A DNA stretch of 64,000 nucleotides from Desulfobacteraceae bacterium Eth-SRB1 (GCA_004193555.1 RPGP01000029.1:470768-534767); one strand, 5' to 3'; counted from the stretch's first letter, positions 7,253 through 18,048 are shown. Translations and numbers: made by a program. The notes: generated from the sequence alone by a model not told the origin.

Positions 7253-8866
7253 ATGAATAAATTGTCTGTAAGGACCTGCGTATCAACTTCTGGTGAATTT
7301 GTTTACGGCATTCACAAACCCGATTACACAGTTGTTAATCTGAGGGAAAAAAATCACCTGACAACGCTTGGACATATTAACGGCAAAACCGCTGTTGACA
7401 ACAAAATTAACTTTCCAGCAAATGATGTAACAATTGATAATGCAGACTGGGTATTCGAGATCTCCAACCCGTTTCCTTTTATGGGCGCAACTTTTATATT
7501 AAAGTCAAGCGCCGACAAAAGAATAGAAAATGCGAATTCTTTTGATATTATTAACAAATATAAATCTTCAAAATTAAAAGCCCGCATAAATAAGCTCGAA
7601 GGCAATGACCCGCTGACCATATCATTGGGCAAAACATCCACGGACGCAGATTTGCTTATCGAGTTAGCCAAAAAGTCATGCCTGTTTGAGTTTGATCCAC
7701 ACACAGGAGAGCCTGCCGGTATTCAATATGAAAAAACAAAAAATGGGGGAATTCGACATATAATTAAAAACCACCATTTGTTTGAAATCGTATCCAACAA
7801 TCCTTTTTTACCTGATACTTATAAGCAGGCAATGGCGCTTATCCCCGGCATCCAGGGCCATAATAAAATTGTGGGAGAGTATAAAAAGCCTGCCGGCACT
7901 CACATCTGGGAATATCTGAGAGAAAACAGTTATATCCCATGGGGACATTATGCGGCAAACATGGCGCATGATTCCATCAGGTATAAAATCGAAGCGCTTA
8001 AGAAAGAGGATTTGATCGGTCTCAGGCATTTATACTACCAGAGGGTTTACACACAGATCGCCCGGAGTCTTGGCATTTCCGTTCCCGCAAAAAAACGTAC
8101 TCTCACAGAAGAAGAGTTAGAATCTTTGCGGATATATCTTCTTAAAACCATAAAACATCATGAAGAAGATAAAAACAATTTGCCTTTTAACGCATCAATG
8201 TGGGGATGGAATTTCGGATTTGATCTATCTCCTTCAGGATATCGTCTCAATGCATCTCACCAGCAAATACACCAGCAATTTGCCCTAATACCCAAATATA
8301 CCCCTGGTTTTATAAATGGAAAAAATAATGAAAGCCACACTTTATTTCCAACCTATACTCAAGGAGATGATGTAGCTCGCTTCTGCCGCAGGTTCACAAA
8401 TAGTACAGGTAAACACTTCTTTAAAACATACATTAATGCTATAAAAAATAACAGGAGAATGGATGGTAGAGAAGACAAGGCAAAAAGCCTTATTTTCTAT
8501 CAAAACGAAAACGTTATAGCTTTTGTACCCAAAGCCCAACGCTCTCAAGGAGAAGTACAGATTATGGTTACAGCAAAGTGCGGCAATATTCTTGATACAG
8601 ATTTTAGAGTGAGGAGGTCTCTCGACACGGCTATTTTGACAACTGTAAGGATGCTGGAGAAATTGGGTGTGGAAATGATGATTTGCTACGAAACATCCAA
8701 GAGATTTGACAATCCGGACAATGACCAGCGGCTTATGTACACTTTTATTCCCCGTCATCCTAAATCGCCGGGAACTTACAGTCAGTGGCTATATCGCTGG
8801 ATTATCGGGCATTATCCCGAAGACTTCGCCCATGCCTGTAGTAAGGCTGTTAATCAGGAATCTTGA
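7253..8866 (+). CDS. Uncharacterised 537-aa protein with HIT/GalT-like motif
   Basis: I do not recognise a named family with certainty. A stretch near residues 320-350 (GWNFGFDLSPSG, then LNASHQQIHQQFALIP) resembles the nucleotide-binding C-terminal motif of the GalT/Ap4A phosphorylase branch of the HIT superfamily (the usual form is ...ASLPHPHSQ...). Two histidines are spaced four apart (H-Q-Q-I-H) instead of the usual H-x-H. The protein is soluble, without signal peptide or membrane segments. It is coupled to the next gene (small membrane protein) by a TGATG overlap, which suggests a membrane-associated role. Nucleotidylyl transfer or hydrolysis is an inference only. Confidence 0.75.
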   Translation: MNKLSVRTCVSTSGEFVYGIHKPDYTVVNLREKNHLTTLGHINGKTAVDNKINFPANDVTIDNADWVFEISNPFPFMGATFILKSSADKRIENANSFDIINKYKSSKLKARINKLEGNDPLTISLGKTSTDADLLIELAKKSCLFEFDPHTGEPAGIQYEKTKNGGIRHIIKNHHLFEIVSNNPFLPDTYKQAMALIPGIQGHNKIVGEYKKPAGTHIWEYLRENSYIPWGHYAANMAHDSIRYKIEALKKEDLIGLRHLYYQRVYTQIARSLGISVPAKKRTLTEEELESLRIYLLKTIKHHEEDKNNLPFNASMWGWNFGFDLSPSGYRLNASHQQIHQQFALIPKYTPGFINGKNNESHTLFPTYTQGDDVARFCRRFTNSTGKHFFKTYINAIKNNRRMDGREDKAKSLIFYQNENVIAFVPKAQRSQGEVQIMVTAKCGNILDTDFRVRRSLDTAILTTVRMLEKLGVEMMICYETSKRFDNPDNDQRLMYTFIPRHPKSPGTYSQWLYRWIIGHYPEDFAHACSKAVNQES

Positions 8867-9309
8867 TGTTTTTAAATAGAATAAAACCGGCTGTTCCCAA
8901 ATATTTGCTTATTGCGGTTGCCGGTTTGATGTGGAGCACAGTAGGTCTGATGCTTTGCAGTATGGCTTATTACTGGCTTAAAGTCGATTGGCTGACTGCT
9001 TTACCTTTGGAGTTGTTTGGCGTTATTTTGTCTTTGGCGGCATATCAATTCGGATTTTCCGGAATAGCTAAAAAAAACATCGATCGTATTTGTCTGCTCC
9101 CTGAAAAAGAATGTATTTTTGCATTTCAAACATGGAAAAGTTATCTAATCATCGTTGTCATGATTACACTTGGAATAATTCTGCGGCATTCTCCAATTCC
9201 CAAGCGCTACCTGGCAATTGTATATACGACTATAGGTGGAGCGCTTCTGCTGTCAAGTTTACACTATTACAAAAAACTCCGGCAATTACTGATTCTAAAA
9301 AAAACCTGA
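8866..9309 (+). CDS. Small integral membrane protein, unknown function
   Basis: This is a 147-aa protein with four hydrophobic helices (about 12-34, 44-62, 89-107 and 112-130) joined by short basic loops, and no recognisable motif. The ATG at 8866-8868 overlaps the upstream TGA by one base. A TTG three bases earlier is an alternative start. It is translationally coupled to the HIT-like protein. The downstream gap to 9401 begins with a fragment of the GGGTTCGCTCAAAAAT dispersed repeat (about 9315-9330). Confidence 0.72.
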   Translation: MFLNRIKPAVPKYLLIAVAGLMWSTVGLMLCSMAYYWLKVDWLTALPLELFGVILSLAAYQFGFSGIAKKNIDRICLLPEKECIFAFQTWKSYLIIVVMITLGIILRHSPIPKRYLAIVYTTIGGALLLSSLHYYKKLRQLLILKKT

Positions 9310-9401
9310 ACCGTTAGGGTTCGCTCAAAAATGATATTAATCTGAAAAGGTTTCTCGCTTTGCTCGAAATGACAAGTTTAGAAGACTTTTTTACGACGCC
9401 A

Positions 9402-10805
9402 TCATAATTTATCCAACAATCTTTCATGTATATTATCAAACCCTCCGTTTGACATGATCAGGATAACATCGCCCGGCCTTGCCTCTTTGGCCAGAAAATC
9501 AATAATCGATTCTGTTTCCGGAAAAAAGTGTGCGTTCTTTCCGCTATTATTCAGGTCATCCACAAGCTTTTCAGATGAAAAACGGTCTAAAAGAGGGATC
9601 TTTTCAAGCAGAGGCGGCTTGCGGATACATATGATATCCGCATGATCAAATGAAAGCGGATAGACAGCCTGAAACACCTTGCGCATGCTGGAGTTTGTCC
9701 GCGGTTCAAAAACAGCAATAAGACGCCCCTTTGGATAAAAAGGTTTAACAGCCCTGATTGTCTCCCTCACAGCGGTTGGATGGTGGGCAAAATCATCCAT
9801 GACCGTAATCCCTCTTTTACTGCCACGCACCTCCTGCCGCCTTTTTATTCCTTGAAATGTTTCAAGCGCCCCTGAAATCACTTCGGCAGGTATCATCAAA
9901 GAATCGGCAATTGCTATTGCCGATAACGCATTCAGAATGTTGTGCTCTCCCATAAGCTCTGTTTTAAAAGTTCCAAAGGGAATACCATGTTTAACAATCT
10001 CAACAACAGACCGTGGCGAATTAATGGAAACAGAGCTAAGACGCCAGTCTGATCCTGTATCTTTACCGTATTTTTCAACACGGCATTGTCTGCCGCGAAC
10101 CAGCCCTTCAACATTACTGTCACCATCAAAAGCAAACAGGATGCTTTTTTCGGAAATACCCGACACAAAAACATCAAAAACACGTTTTACATGATCAATA
10201 TCCTTGAATATATCGGCGTGATCAAACTCAACGCTTGTAAGCGCCGCCCTGTAAGGATTATAATGTAAAAACTTTGCCCCTTTATCAAAAAATGCAGTGT
10301 CATACTCATCCCCCTCGATCACAATGAAGCCCCCTTTGCCGATACGGTAGTTGCTATCAAAGTTTTTTAAAATACCGCCGATAATAAAGGATGGATCAAG
10401 GCCTGCCTCATAAAGGATCCATGTCAGGATGGAAGATGTTGTAGTTTTACCGTGAGTGCCTGTTATAACAATCTGTTTTTTATCACCGGCAATAAATCTA
10501 TTGATTGCCTGAGGCATGGAACAAAAGTTAAGACCCATACTGCGCATTTTGACAACTTCCGGATTGTCCTTTGTCACAGCATTTCCAACAACAACGAGAT
10601 CCGGGGAGTAGGATACATTATCTTCAGTAAAACCTTCGGCAACTTTAATGCCTTTGCGAAAAAGAAAATCGCTCATGGGGGGATATATTTTTTGATCAGA
10701 GCCTGTGACTTCAAAACCGATATCTTTGAGCATGCAGGCAAGAGCGCCCATGCCTGTGCCGCATATTGCAGTAAGGTGGATTTTTTTTGTATTGTCAGGA
10801 ATCAT
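9402..10805 (-). CDS. mpl: UDP-N-acetylmuramate:L-alanyl-gamma-D-glutamyl-meso-diaminopimelate ligase
   Basis: Mpl re-attaches recycled murein tripeptide to UDP-MurNAc. The order of motifs matches the Mur ligase family: an N-terminal UDP-binding Rossmann region (HLTAICGTGMGALACML), the ATP-binding loop ITGTHGKTTTSSILTWIL, then EGDEYDTAFFDKGAKFLHY and VEFDHADIF, as in Mpl rather than MurC. The C-terminal domain carries MDDFAHHPTAVRET. I use ATG 10805 (MIPDNTKKIHL). In-frame ATGs at 10823 and 10853 add up to 16 residues, and none has a clear Shine-Dalgarno. The protein acts in the cytoplasm in cell-wall recycling. It is monocistronic. Confidence 0.9.
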   Translation of the reverse strand: MIPDNTKKIHLTAICGTGMGALACMLKDIGFEVTGSDQKIYPPMSDFLFRKGIKVAEGFTEDNVSYSPDLVVVGNAVTKDNPEVVKMRSMGLNFCSMPQAINRFIAGDKKQIVITGTHGKTTTSSILTWILYEAGLDPSFIIGGILKNFDSNYRIGKGGFIVIEGDEYDTAFFDKGAKFLHYNPYRAALTSVEFDHADIFKDIDHVKRVFDVFVSGISEKSILFAFDGDSNVEGLVRGRQCRVEKYGKDTGSDWRLSSVSINSPRSVVEIVKHGIPFGTFKTELMGEHNILNALSAIAIADSLMIPAEVISGALETFQGIKRRQEVRGSKRGITVMDDFAHHPTAVRETIRAVKPFYPKGRLIAVFEPRTNSSMRKVFQAVYPLSFDHADIICIRKPPLLEKIPLLDRFSSEKLVDDLNNSGKNAHFFPETESIIDFLAKEARPGDVILIMSNGGFDNIHERLLDKL

Positions 10806-11041
10806 GTTCTGTTTCAAATCCATTAGTTGTAACAATTGAAACGATTTTAACATGTTAGCGTTTGAGTTTTTATTTAAATATTATATAACTGTTCAGGCTT
10901 CGGTTGCAAGCACAAGATAAAAAGGTCTTGCAAATTAGCGTAAAAAGATTAGAAAATAGAATACGATTTTCCGGACCTACGGGACAGGCGCAGTAATCGG
11001 GCAAAAGGGGACGTTTTGCAGGTCTCATATGGAGCAGCTTT

Positions 11042-11566
11042 ATGTACATAGACATGAATAAAATTGAATACAGACAGATAGGAATAATTCATTCACCATT
11101 TAAAACGGCTGAAGGAACCCCAATACAGCCTACGGGAGCTGTTGGAATTAAAGGAACGGTAGAGGTTTTTCCTGAATACGCTGAAGGGCTTGAAGACCTT
11201 GATGGATTTTCACATATCATTCTTCTTTATCATTGCCATTTATCTAAAAATTTTTCTCTAAAGGTCAGGCCGTTTTTGGACAATAATTCCCGTGGAGTTT
11301 TTTCAACAAGAGCTCCATCCAGGCCTAATCCTATCGGTATGTCTTGTGTGCGACTTGCAAAAATAGATAAAGAAATTCTTTATGTACAGGATGTCGATAT
11401 GCTGGACAGCACTCCTCTTCTGGATATAAAACCTTATATCTCTAAGTTTGATATACGGCAGGTCAATAGAGAAGGATGGATCGAAAACAGAATTGACAAA
11501 ATTAAAAAGGCTCAAGACGACGGAAGGTTTGCAAAATTATTAAATGGTGATCAAGAATCAAGTTGA
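11042..11566 (+). CDS. trmO: tRNA (N6-threonylcarbamoyladenosine37-N6)-methyltransferase TrmO-like
   Basis: This is a SAM-dependent enzyme of the TrmO/YaeB (UPF0066) family that methylates t6A37 of tRNA. The 174 residues show the beta-barrel signature GIIHSPFKTAEGTPIQP near the N-terminus and LEDLDGFSHIILLYHCH in the middle. They also carry the family's conserved block GVFSTRAPSRPNPIGMS and LDSTPLLDIKPYI. The length fits the short form lacking the C-terminal domain of E. coli TrmO. GGAG lies at 11033-11036, just upstream of the ATG. Its stop overlaps that of the convergent ABC-F gene by nine bases. Confidence 0.88.
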   Translation: MYIDMNKIEYRQIGIIHSPFKTAEGTPIQPTGAVGIKGTVEVFPEYAEGLEDLDGFSHIILLYHCHLSKNFSLKVRPFLDNNSRGVFSTRAPSRPNPIGMSCVRLAKIDKEILYVQDVDMLDSTPLLDIKPYISKFDIRQVNREGWIENRIDKIKKAQDDGRFAKLLNGDQESS

Positions 11567-13420
11567 TCCTGTACCTAACTTCTCAAGTTTTTCTTCAAAC
11601 TCAGCCGATTGTTTGTCTAACTTGTCTGTAATCTCCTCGAGTTTATCAAACAGACTGTCGATTGTAATCCGGCAACTGTAAATCAACTGTGAAAGCTCGC
11701 CTATTTTTGAGCCATCCTGTTGATGTGATGCTTCCTGTATTGCTTTATTGAATTCATCAAGTTTTTTCTCGTGCAAGTCAATATTATTTTCTATCACGGC
11801 AATACGCTGCTCAAGAGGCTTTATGATTTTCCCACGCATGTTAATAATTTCGGAACGCCTGCGCCGCAATTCTTTTTTGTTTAGCTTTGAATTGAGATTT
11901 TTTCCATTGTCATTTTTCAGAGAAGCGGTTTCAGATTCATCTTCCCAGCCTTTTCCGTCAAGAAAGCGCTGGTAGTTCCCATCAAACACAGATATGCGGT
12001 CGTTCTGGAAAACGATAAGCCGCTTTGCAAGGGCGTGTATAAACATCTCATTATGGGTAACCATGATTACAGCGCCATCGAAATTGTCGATTGCGGCAAG
12101 AAACGCATCGCTTGATTCCATATCAAGATGGTTGGTAGGCTCATCTAAAAGAAGAAGGTTTACCGGCGCGACAAGGAGTTTCCCTAACATCACCCTGCTT
12201 TTTTCTCCGCCCGAAAGCACACTTATTTTTTTCAGCGCGTCGTCGCCTCCGAACATCATGGCTCCGCATACGTTTCTAACAAGCTGCCTGTCAACATTTG
12301 AACCTGAATAGAGGATTTCATCTTCCACTGTTCTTGAATCGACAAGAGTTTTGATATTGGTTTGTTCAAAAAATCCCGTGGTCACGTTCGGATTAAAGCT
12401 GATCTTGCCGTTTTGGGGATTAAGCACTCCTGCCAGGAGCTTTAGCAGAGTTGTTTTGCCTTTGCCGTTTTTTCCTACCACGCATACACGATCACCGGCT
12501 GAAATGGTTATGTTAAAATTTTCAATAACCGGTTTTTTAAAATCATAAGAAAAGGAAAGGTTTTGTGCGCTCATAACCTGTTTTCCGGGAAAAGGGCTGT
12601 AGCAAAAAGAAAAATCGAGAGTTTTAATCTTTTCAAGCTTTTCCTTCTTTTCCATCCTGGCAATGGTCTTAATCCTGGACTGCACGAGATTGGCAAGCCT
12701 TGCCTTGGCTCTGAAACGGGTTACAAACTGCTTGATTTCCTTTCGACGTTGCTCATCTTTTATGCGGGTCTTTTCGTATATTTCTTCTTCCTGAGCCATC
12801 TGATTATAAAACTTTCCGGTATTACCTGCGATTTTGCGAATCTTTTTGCGATTTATTCCGATAATGTGAGTTACGAGCTTATCCATAAAACTTCTATTAT
12901 GTGTGATGAGCATTACTTCGTGCGGCCAGTTCAAAAGAAAACGTTCAATCCAGCGGATAGAACTTATATCGAGGTAATTGGTCGGTTCATCAAGAAGGAG
13001 CAAGTCCGGATCGGAAGAAAGCGCCTTGGCAAGATTCAGGCGCACCTGGAATCCACCTGAAAATTCTAACGGATGCCGCTTAAAATCTTCTTTGGAAAAC
13101 CCCAGGCCTGCAAGTATTTTTTCCACCTTCCAGTAGTGGTCGCGCTCATCTTCGCAAAGACCGGTCATGCATTCTTTAAGCGCTGTGTCCTGAGTAAAGT
13201 TAAGCTCCTGACGAACATAGCTTATCCGATAATTTTTAGGGATCTTAATAGAACCTGAGTCGGGCAGTTCCTCACCTGCGATGAGCTTAAAAAGGGTTGT
13301 CTTTCCATGGCCGTTCCGGCCAACAAGACCTAACCGCTCCCGTGGATTGAGCATAAAGGTTATGCCTTCAAAAAGTGTATGCTCTCCAAAGCTTTTTGTA
13401 AGATTTTCTATGTTGATCAT
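11558..13420 (-). CDS. ABC-F family ribosome-associated ATPase
   Basis: A soluble 620-aa protein with two ABC domains in one chain and no membrane segments, so it is an ABC-F translation factor (Uup/YheS/EttA class), not a transporter. NBD1 has GRNGHGKTTLF, FSGGFQVRLNLAKAL and LLLLDEPTNYLD. The interdomain linker is basic and helical (P-site tRNA interaction motif region, about 210-280). NBD2 has GKNGKGKTTLLK, LSGGEKSRVMLGKLL and LLLLDEPTNHLD. A charged coiled-coil tail (about 530-620) resembles Uup. The subtype cannot be fixed by eye. Confidence 0.9.
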   Translation of the reverse strand: MINIENLTKSFGEHTLFEGITFMLNPRERLGLVGRNGHGKTTLFKLIAGEELPDSGSIKIPKNYRISYVRQELNFTQDTALKECMTGLCEDERDHYWKVEKILAGLGFSKEDFKRHPLEFSGGFQVRLNLAKALSSDPDLLLLDEPTNYLDISSIRWIERFLLNWPHEVMLITHNRSFMDKLVTHIIGINRKKIRKIAGNTGKFYNQMAQEEEIYEKTRIKDEQRRKEIKQFVTRFRAKARLANLVQSRIKTIARMEKKEKLEKIKTLDFSFCYSPFPGKQVMSAQNLSFSYDFKKPVIENFNITISAGDRVCVVGKNGKGKTTLLKLLAGVLNPQNGKISFNPNVTTGFFEQTNIKTLVDSRTVEDEILYSGSNVDRQLVRNVCGAMMFGGDDALKKISVLSGGEKSRVMLGKLLVAPVNLLLLDEPTNHLDMESSDAFLAAIDNFDGAVIMVTHNEMFIHALAKRLIVFQNDRISVFDGNYQRFLDGKGWEDESETASLKNDNGKNLNSKLNKKELRRRRSEIINMRGKIIKPLEQRIAVIENNIDLHEKKLDEFNKAIQEASHQQDGSKIGELSQLIYSCRITIDSLFDKLEEITDKLDKQSAEFEEKLEKLGTGST

Positions 13421-13621
13421 AAGATATGGTAAAACATCTTCATTACTACCCCATAATTCCTTGACTCAAAATATCGATCATGGGATTATTCAATTTAGTT
13501 AAAAGTGGTCTGGTTATTGTTGAATAAACACAGGAAATACGTCTTCATTTTTGACATATGCTGAATGTAAATGCAAGACCCCCCTTAAATAATTGAAGCT
13601 GTAAAAAAGGAGCTTTGGAGC

Positions 13622-15001
13622 ATGAAAAAAGAAATTGAAAAGTACGATTTTAAGCTTATAAAAAGAATCAGAATCAGAATTCATGATGTGCCGGGTGCAT
13701 TTGGCAGAGTTGCCATGGAACTGGGAAGGTATGGCGCAATGTTGGGGGATATAACAAAAGTATACCTGACCTCTCAACATATTACCAGGGACCTTATTAT
13801 GTATTTTGACAATCAGAAACAATTTGAAAAAACCAAGGCCGCACTGGAAAAAATTAAAAGATGCAAAATACTTTCCATTGAAGATGAAGTCCTTAATATT
13901 CACAGGGGTGGTAAAATAGAGGTAACCCCAACAGTGAAAGTAGACAGCCTCAGTAAGTTGCGAATGATATACACACCTGGGGTTGCGCAGGTCTGTGATT
14001 ATATTATCAAAAACCCGGAGAAAGTGCAAGATTTTACGTCGATCGGTAATTCCGTGTGCATTGCCACAAACGGGTCCGCTATTCTGGGTTTGGGCGATAT
14101 CGGAGTACATGCAGGCATGCCGGTTATGGAGGGCAAATCGGTGCTCCTCCATGAAATGGCAGCGGTAAGTTGCATCCCTATCCTAATTGACAGTGATGAT
14201 ACCGATCGGATCGTCGATACTCTTGAAGCGATATCAAAAACATTCAGCATGATCATGATTGAAGACATGAAGGCGCCGTTATGCTTCGAGGTTGAGGAAA
14301 TGCTGCAGGAAAGGTTGCCGATACCTGTATTTCATGACGATCAACATGGCACGGCAACCGTTATCCTGGCAGTATTAATCATTGCATTACATATGCTAAG
14401 CAGGGAAAAAAATAAAGTCAGCATAGTCATCAATGGCGCTGGTGCAGCAGGCCTCGCTACGTGCAGGATGTTGCTGGAATATGGATTTAAAAACATCGTT
14501 GTTTGTGATTCGGCGGGAGCTATCCATAAAAAGAGAAAAGAAAGAATGAATGCATATAAAGAGGGTATTGCAAAAGTTACAAATAAAAATATGGAAAAAG
14601 GCTCTCTGAAAACAATCATAAAAAACAAGGATATATTTATCGGCGTTTCGGCATCAAATCTGGTTTCAAAAAGTATGGTGAGCAGTATGAATAAAAATCC
14701 GATTGTGCTGGCTCTTGCGAATCCGATACCTGAAATAATGCCGCAGGATGCACGGGACGCCGGAGCGGCATTTGCCAAAGATGGAAGAACGGTGAATAAT
14801 TGTCTCGTATTCCCCGGGCTTGTGAGAGGAACCCTTGACGCCCGCGTTTCTAAAATCACCTATCCGATGAAGTTTGCGGCGGCTGAAGCAATTGCGGGTC
14901 TGGCCAGGAAACATGAGGGTGTGCCCAATTTTATGAGCCTCAGTGTTCATAAAAAAGTGGCAGAAAAAGTTAAAGAGGCTGCTTTGAAGCAAAACAGGTA
15001 A
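13622..15001 (+). CDS. NAD(P)-dependent malic enzyme with N-terminal ACT domain
   Basis: The enzyme decarboxylates malate to pyruvate, feeding carbon between the TCA cycle and gluconeogenesis. Residues about 12-85 form an ACT regulatory domain (IRIRIHDVPGAFGRVAMELG). The malic enzyme core follows, with MIYTPGVAQVCDYI, GLGDIGVHAGMPVMEGKS, the metal/substrate region IMIEDMKAPLCFEVEE, VFHDDQHGTATV and the Rossmann fold NGAGAAGLATCRML. The core is the short bacterial type (about 375 residues). The ACT extension implies allosteric control by a small ligand. GGAGCTTTGGAG precedes the ATG. The gene stands alone. Confidence 0.92.
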   Translation: MKKEIEKYDFKLIKRIRIRIHDVPGAFGRVAMELGRYGAMLGDITKVYLTSQHITRDLIMYFDNQKQFEKTKAALEKIKRCKILSIEDEVLNIHRGGKIEVTPTVKVDSLSKLRMIYTPGVAQVCDYIIKNPEKVQDFTSIGNSVCIATNGSAILGLGDIGVHAGMPVMEGKSVLLHEMAAVSCIPILIDSDDTDRIVDTLEAISKTFSMIMIEDMKAPLCFEVEEMLQERLPIPVFHDDQHGTATVILAVLIIALHMLSREKNKVSIVINGAGAAGLATCRMLLEYGFKNIVVCDSAGAIHKKRKERMNAYKEGIAKVTNKNMEKGSLKTIIKNKDIFIGVSASNLVSKSMVSSMNKNPIVLALANPIPEIMPQDARDAGAAFAKDGRTVNNCLVFPGLVRGTLDARVSKITYPMKFAAAEAIAGLARKHEGVPNFMSLSVHKKVAEKVKEAALKQNR

Positions 15002-15006
15002 ATCAA

Positions 15007-15420
15007 TTATTTCTGTTTTTTTGCTGTTTCTGTCTTTAGTTTCTTTTCCAGTTCCGCGAAAAGATTTTTTTGCTTTTCCGCCTGATCTACTTGGAATGAC
15101 TTAATTTTTTGAGAAATTTTATTTTGGTTTTCCTGAAATTTTTTAATCTCTTTTTCGAACCTGCTTTCTTTTACGCCTTTTGAAATTTCTTCTATTGCCA
15201 AATGATTTTTTATGTAAAGGCTGGTTCCGTAGGCTCCTTCAACAATATCAATTATTCCCATTTCGGCGAGTTTGTTGCATATTAGATTGCCCTGTTCCAG
15301 AGAACAGGATATAATCCGGCATACATTTTCAATAGAAGGCGCTGCCTGATCCTTGTATTCAAGTATTCTTATTGCTGAGACAAAAAGATGTGCTTTGGAA
15401 TAAAAGTCTATGTGCTGCAT
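15007..15420 (-). CDS. Uncharacterised protein, winged-helix-like N-terminus and coiled coil
   Basis: This is a 137-aa hypothetical protein. Residues 1-70 look like a small winged helix (IENVCRIISCSLEQGNLICNKLAEMGIIDIVEG). Residues 80-137 are a Lys/Glu/Gln-rich coiled coil with no membrane segment. It is convergent with the malic enzyme gene (6-nt gap). No catalytic motif is visible. A DNA-binding or scaffold role is possible, but function is unknown. Confidence 0.7.
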   Translation of the reverse strand: MQHIDFYSKAHLFVSAIRILEYKDQAAPSIENVCRIISCSLEQGNLICNKLAEMGIIDIVEGAYGTSLYIKNHLAIEEISKGVKESRFEKEIKKFQENQNKISQKIKSFQVDQAEKQKNLFAELEKKLKTETAKKQK

Positions 15421-15440
15421 GGCAACCAGATAAGAAAATC

Positions 15441-15605
15441 GTAACTACTCAGGTAGATAGGCTGAAGACTGTTAGGAAAAAGTGCATTTTGAAGCCATGT
15501 TTGGTGCAAGAATCAGATATTTCCGCCGAAGTACGGCAATCGTACTCTTTTGACCCCTTCAGCCTTCAGTCTAAACAGCTTCAGCCTGACTACGTGAGTA
15601 GTCAC
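15441..15605 (+). repeat. MITE-like dispersed repeat, copy 1 (terminal GTAACTACTCA)
   Basis: The ends GTAACTACTCAGGTA (15441-15455) and TACGTGAGTAGTCAC (15591-15605) are inverse with two mismatches. The interior contains GGCTGAAG / CTTCAGCC palindromes and TTTGAAGCCATGTTTGGTGC. A second copy in opposite orientation is at 40897-41097, and a fragment is near 43285-43320. It fills most of the gap 15421-15767; the rest of the gap is AT-rich without a gene. Confidence 0.75.
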
Positions 15606-15731
15606 AAAAAATCAATGACTCTGATTCTTGACATAATAGTTCAGGCAGAGTATCATTTTTTGATAATTTGTCAAGCTTGGAATTAACGGTATTACTGATT
15701 GAATAATTGTTTAACGTCTTGTTATTACTAA

Positions 15732-17042
<1,311 letters not shown>

Positions 17043-17070
17043 ATCTTAATGAATCCGCAAAAAGTCGATT

Positions 17071-17147
17071 TTTACCACAGAGCCCACGGAGAGCACAGAA
17101 GAAATTGTGCCATTACAAATAGTTATCTCTGTGTTCTCTGTGGTAAA
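17071..17147. repeat. Inverted TTTACCACAGAG repeat
   Basis: TTTACCACAGAG (17071-17082) and CTCTGTGGTAAA (17136-17147) are perfect inverse complements, with similar GAGCACAG / CTCTGTGTTC sequence inside. This type of intergenic repeat also supplies the GTG at 17107 that would extend the next gene. Confidence 0.6.
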
Positions 17148-17190
17148 TTGGATTTTTTTTTACGAAACCATCAATATATTTTGTAAAAAT

Positions 17191-18042
17191 TTGATTAATT
17201 ATCTGAAATTATATATTTTTTTACTCTCCTTTGCAATAATCGGATTTTTTTATCTGCCTGCAAATGCATATGTATTACAGGGCCCGCATATCCTGGAATT
17301 AATGACAGGCAAATATGGCAAAGCCAAAACCCTTTTGGTTTCTCAAAGACAGATCTTATATAATAACAGCCCTGAGACAAAGACAGTTGAACTGAACGAA
17401 ACATTAAGATATGTTTTTCCGGAAGAGTTCCGTTCAGATATCCGGTCTGAAAACATTCAAAGGCTTCATGTTATTTCAAAGGCTCAGGCGTTGACGGTGA
17501 TTGACGGAAAGATCGCAGCTACCTCTGAATCAATATTTGACCATTATAAGGATATCATTCTCTACCGCTCCCGGGCATTGTTAGAGCATCAACTTTATCT
17601 TCTCGGAATAGATCTATCTATTACAAGTCTTGGACGATTTCGCGATAAAACCACATATGTATTGGGCGCCCAATATCCGGACGAATCGGTTTCACAGTTA
17701 TGGCTAAATAAAGATACTTTTCGTCCTTTTCGTTTGATTCTATCAGAAAAATCTGACACCGATCATAAAAATTCAATGGAAATCAAATATGATAAGTGGA
17801 AGCCCGTTGAAAATTTCTGGTATCCCATGCATATAGAGTATTATCAAAACAATATTCTGGTGCGTAAAATTATAGTGGATGACATAAAGGTAAACCTGGA
17901 TTTTTCAAAGGATCTTTTTGACATTAAACAGTTGCAATCAATCCATCTTCCGGCATCCCGGGATGTTCTGGAAAAACCTGAGTCAGAGGGGTTAAGCGAG
18001 ATTGATAAAACTATTGAAAAATTCAAAAAAATATATAGATAA
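17191..18042 (+). CDS. Exported protein of unknown function
   Basis: I do not recognise the family. After a TTG at 17191 the protein starts with a signal peptide (YLKLYIFLLSFAIIGFFYLP then ANA-Y as a likely cleavage site), followed by about 260 soluble residues with many short beta strands. Segments such as YVLGAQYPDESVSQLWLNKD and YDKWKPVENFWYPMHIEYYQ recall LolA/outer-membrane sorting folds, so a periplasmic lipid- or lipoprotein-handling protein is possible. An in-frame GTG at 17107 lies inside an inverted repeat and is unlikely to be the start. The gene ends 239 nt before pyrG. Confidence 0.7.
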   Translation: MINYLKLYIFLLSFAIIGFFYLPANAYVLQGPHILELMTGKYGKAKTLLVSQRQILYNNSPETKTVELNETLRYVFPEEFRSDIRSENIQRLHVISKAQALTVIDGKIAATSESIFDHYKDIILYRSRALLEHQLYLLGIDLSITSLGRFRDKTTYVLGAQYPDESVSQLWLNKDTFRPFRLILSEKSDTDHKNSMEIKYDKWKPVENFWYPMHIEYYQNNILVRKIIVDDIKVNLDFSKDLFDIKQLQSIHLPASRDVLEKPESEGLSEIDKTIEKFKKIYR

Positions 18043-18048
18043 TTTGCA

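Noticed and set aside
13514..14152. Minus-strand frame of 212 codons antisense to the malic enzyme gene
   Set aside because: The plus-strand gene has complete motifs; the antisense translation is low-complexity His/Phe-rich and unrecognisable.
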